Source: Kiritimatiellia bacterium
GTDB taxonomy: Bacteria > Verrucomicrobiota > Kiritimatiellia > RFP12 > UBA1067
Reading direction: 5' to 3'
Assembly: GCA_017999015.1 (NCBI GenBank)
Contig: JAGOBZ010000115.1
Span: 1-8,926 of the forward strand
Length of the DNA: 8,926 nt
Shown: piece after piece, positions 8,423-8,926 of the stretch
Position numbering within the stretch: position 1 is the first letter of the stretch
Layout of the letters: each line of letters begins with the position of its first letter
The notes under the pieces: generated by a model
Databases searched by the model: none
Seen by the model: only the letters and a program-made list of their open reading frames with translations
What the model was told of the DNA's origin: nothing
Translations under genes and position numbers: made by a program

Positions 8423-8606
8423 GTTTGCAGAATGCAGAAGCTCGATGGTCAGAGGTCAAAACATTGAACGCCCACAGGGATCGGCCTTCGGTGTTGGAGG
8501 GTGGCGAGAAACGGGCGGGCTTTCGTCTTGGCGGCGACCGCGGCGAGGCAGCCCTACCGGTTTCGGGTTGAGAGCAGACGGAACAGACTCAACCAGAAAC
8601 CTGAAA
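8382..8606. repeat. 14-bp perfect inverted repeat pair enclosing 197 bp
   Basis: TTTCAGGTTTCTGG (8382-8395) recurs as its exact reverse complement CCAGAAACCTGAAA (8593-8606). The left copy is part of the GTTTCTG heptamer tract, so the right copy may be an inverted fragment of the same repeat rather than a transposon end. The enclosed DNA has no recognisable gene and no flanking target duplication was found. Confidence 0.6.
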
Positions 8607-8677
8607 TCACCCCACAAAAGCAGGGTGTCCCATTGAGTTTGAACTGCTAGACAGTCTCAATCTGGGCGCGGGAATCT

Positions 8678-8698
8678 GTGTCTTCGTCGTGAAGACAC
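8678..8698. repeat. 8-bp hairpin GTGTCTTC/GAAGACAC
   Basis: GTGTCTTC (8678-8685) and GAAGACAC (8691-8698) pair perfectly around a 5-nt loop. A T6 run follows only 11 nt later, too far for a canonical intrinsic terminator. The bases resemble common ACGAAGACAC low-complexity spacer repeats. Confidence 0.45.
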
Positions 8699-8768
8699 GA
8701 GTAAAGCCCTTTTTTGAATCTTTAAACCTCCTTGTCTCTAAGGTATTAATACTCCTAACTCCTCCTTC

Positions 8769-8800
8769 GGGTGCAGATTCAACAAAGTTGAATCGCACCC
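8769..8800. repeat. Long hairpin with one bulge in downstream spacer
   Basis: GGGTGC (8769-8774) pairs with GCACCC (8795-8800), and GATTCAAC (8776-8783) pairs with GTTGAATC (8787-8794), around an AAA loop with a single bulged A at 8775. That is 14 bp of stem. There is no U tract on either side. It could be a REP-like dispersed element, an RNA-stabilising 3' structure or a leader hairpin of a leftward transcript starting past the window end. Confidence 0.6.
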
Positions 8801-8926
8801 CTGGGGTTTGGCCTTTTACTATGATTTTCCATAGCTTCTAACACCGCGTTGTGGCGTCATCCTGCCGTTTTTTCATGAATACGCTTTTTTCTGCTTTTTT
8901 TTGTTGCTTTTATCATAGTTATTCAA

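Larger units (their letters stand above)
8277..8926. other. 650-bp region without a convincing gene
   Basis: Apart from the repeats and hairpins listed separately, 8431-8592 is GC-rich spacer with nothing recognised. 8607-8768 is mixed, with a T6 run (8710-8715) and a 10-bp palindrome GTATTAATAC (8743-8752). 8801-8926 becomes T-rich on the plus strand, with several T-runs. Short frames on both strands (110 codons plus, 63 codons minus) lack motifs and ribosome sites and overlap repeats. On the minus strand TATGAT (8917 to 8912) could be a -10 box, but its -35 would lie outside the window. Confidence 0.6.

Noticed and set aside
8304..8636. 110-codon plus-strand frame after ppdK
   Set aside because: Begins within the GC hairpin region and consists largely of heptamer-repeat-derived residues; no ribosome site.
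8607..8798. 63-codon minus-strand frame
   Set aside because: Its start is inside the 8769-8800 hairpin and it reads through low-complexity spacer; no motif.
8837..8860. Possible integron attC-like core near CTAACACC
   Set aside because: The bases do not fit the RYYYAAC/GTTRRRY pair and no integrase or cassette is present.

Overview
The window looks like chromosomal DNA from a GC-rich, lipid A-bearing (diderm) bacterium. A lipid A-type acyltransferase and a bacterial pyruvate, phosphate dikinase support this. The style of the spacer DNA (degenerate 7-mer tandem repeats) and the large membrane/TPR protein would fit the Planctomycetes-Verrucomicrobia-Kiritimatiellota-Lentisphaerota group. That placement is an impression and was not tested. 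No phage, transposase, CRISPR, tRNA or rRNA signal is visible.

Layout. (i) 34-4392, plus strand: a likely two-gene operon. It holds a 1150-residue polytopic membrane protein with a C-terminal TPR array (possibly a distant GT-C/DUF2723-type protein), then, 9 bp later, an LpxL/HtrB-family acyltransferase. Both suggest envelope biogenesis. (ii) 4391-4586, minus strand: the most interesting part. A consensus-like sigma70 promoter (TTGACA, 18 bp, TATGAT) and a strong intrinsic terminator (13-bp stem, U8) bracket about 159 nt with no credible protein gene. The predicted RNA folds into hairpins whose loops are C-rich (CCCCC, UUCCCCC, UUCCCC), and a fourth C-rich stretch (UCCUCCC) lies in the linker. 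This is the architecture of an anti-Shine-Dalgarno type small RNA. It lies antisense to the 3' untranslated region of the acyltransferase mRNA, and a plus-strand terminator-like palindrome sits on top of its promoter. (iii) 4694-5254, minus strand: a small membrane protein with an N-terminal four-cysteine zinc ribbon, function unknown. (iv) 5255-5444: a divergent intergenic region with a short 9-mer repeat, an inverted repeat and a strong extended -10 promoter. (v) 5445-8276, plus strand: ppdK, with all expected catalytic motifs, a Lys/Ala-rich N-terminal extension and an insertion of about 28 residues. (vi) 8277-8926: 650 bp without a convincing gene. It holds two 7-bp-period tandem repeats, a very stable GC hairpin after ppdK, a 14-bp inverted repeat pair and two further hairpins.

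Functional reading: the envelope genes, the candidate sRNA and the central carbon enzyme are not obviously one pathway. The sRNA is coupled by position to the acyltransferase operon (overlapping convergent transcripts) and could also act in trans. ppdK appears to be a separately transcribed and, from its strongly biased GC-ending codons and strong promoter, highly expressed gene.
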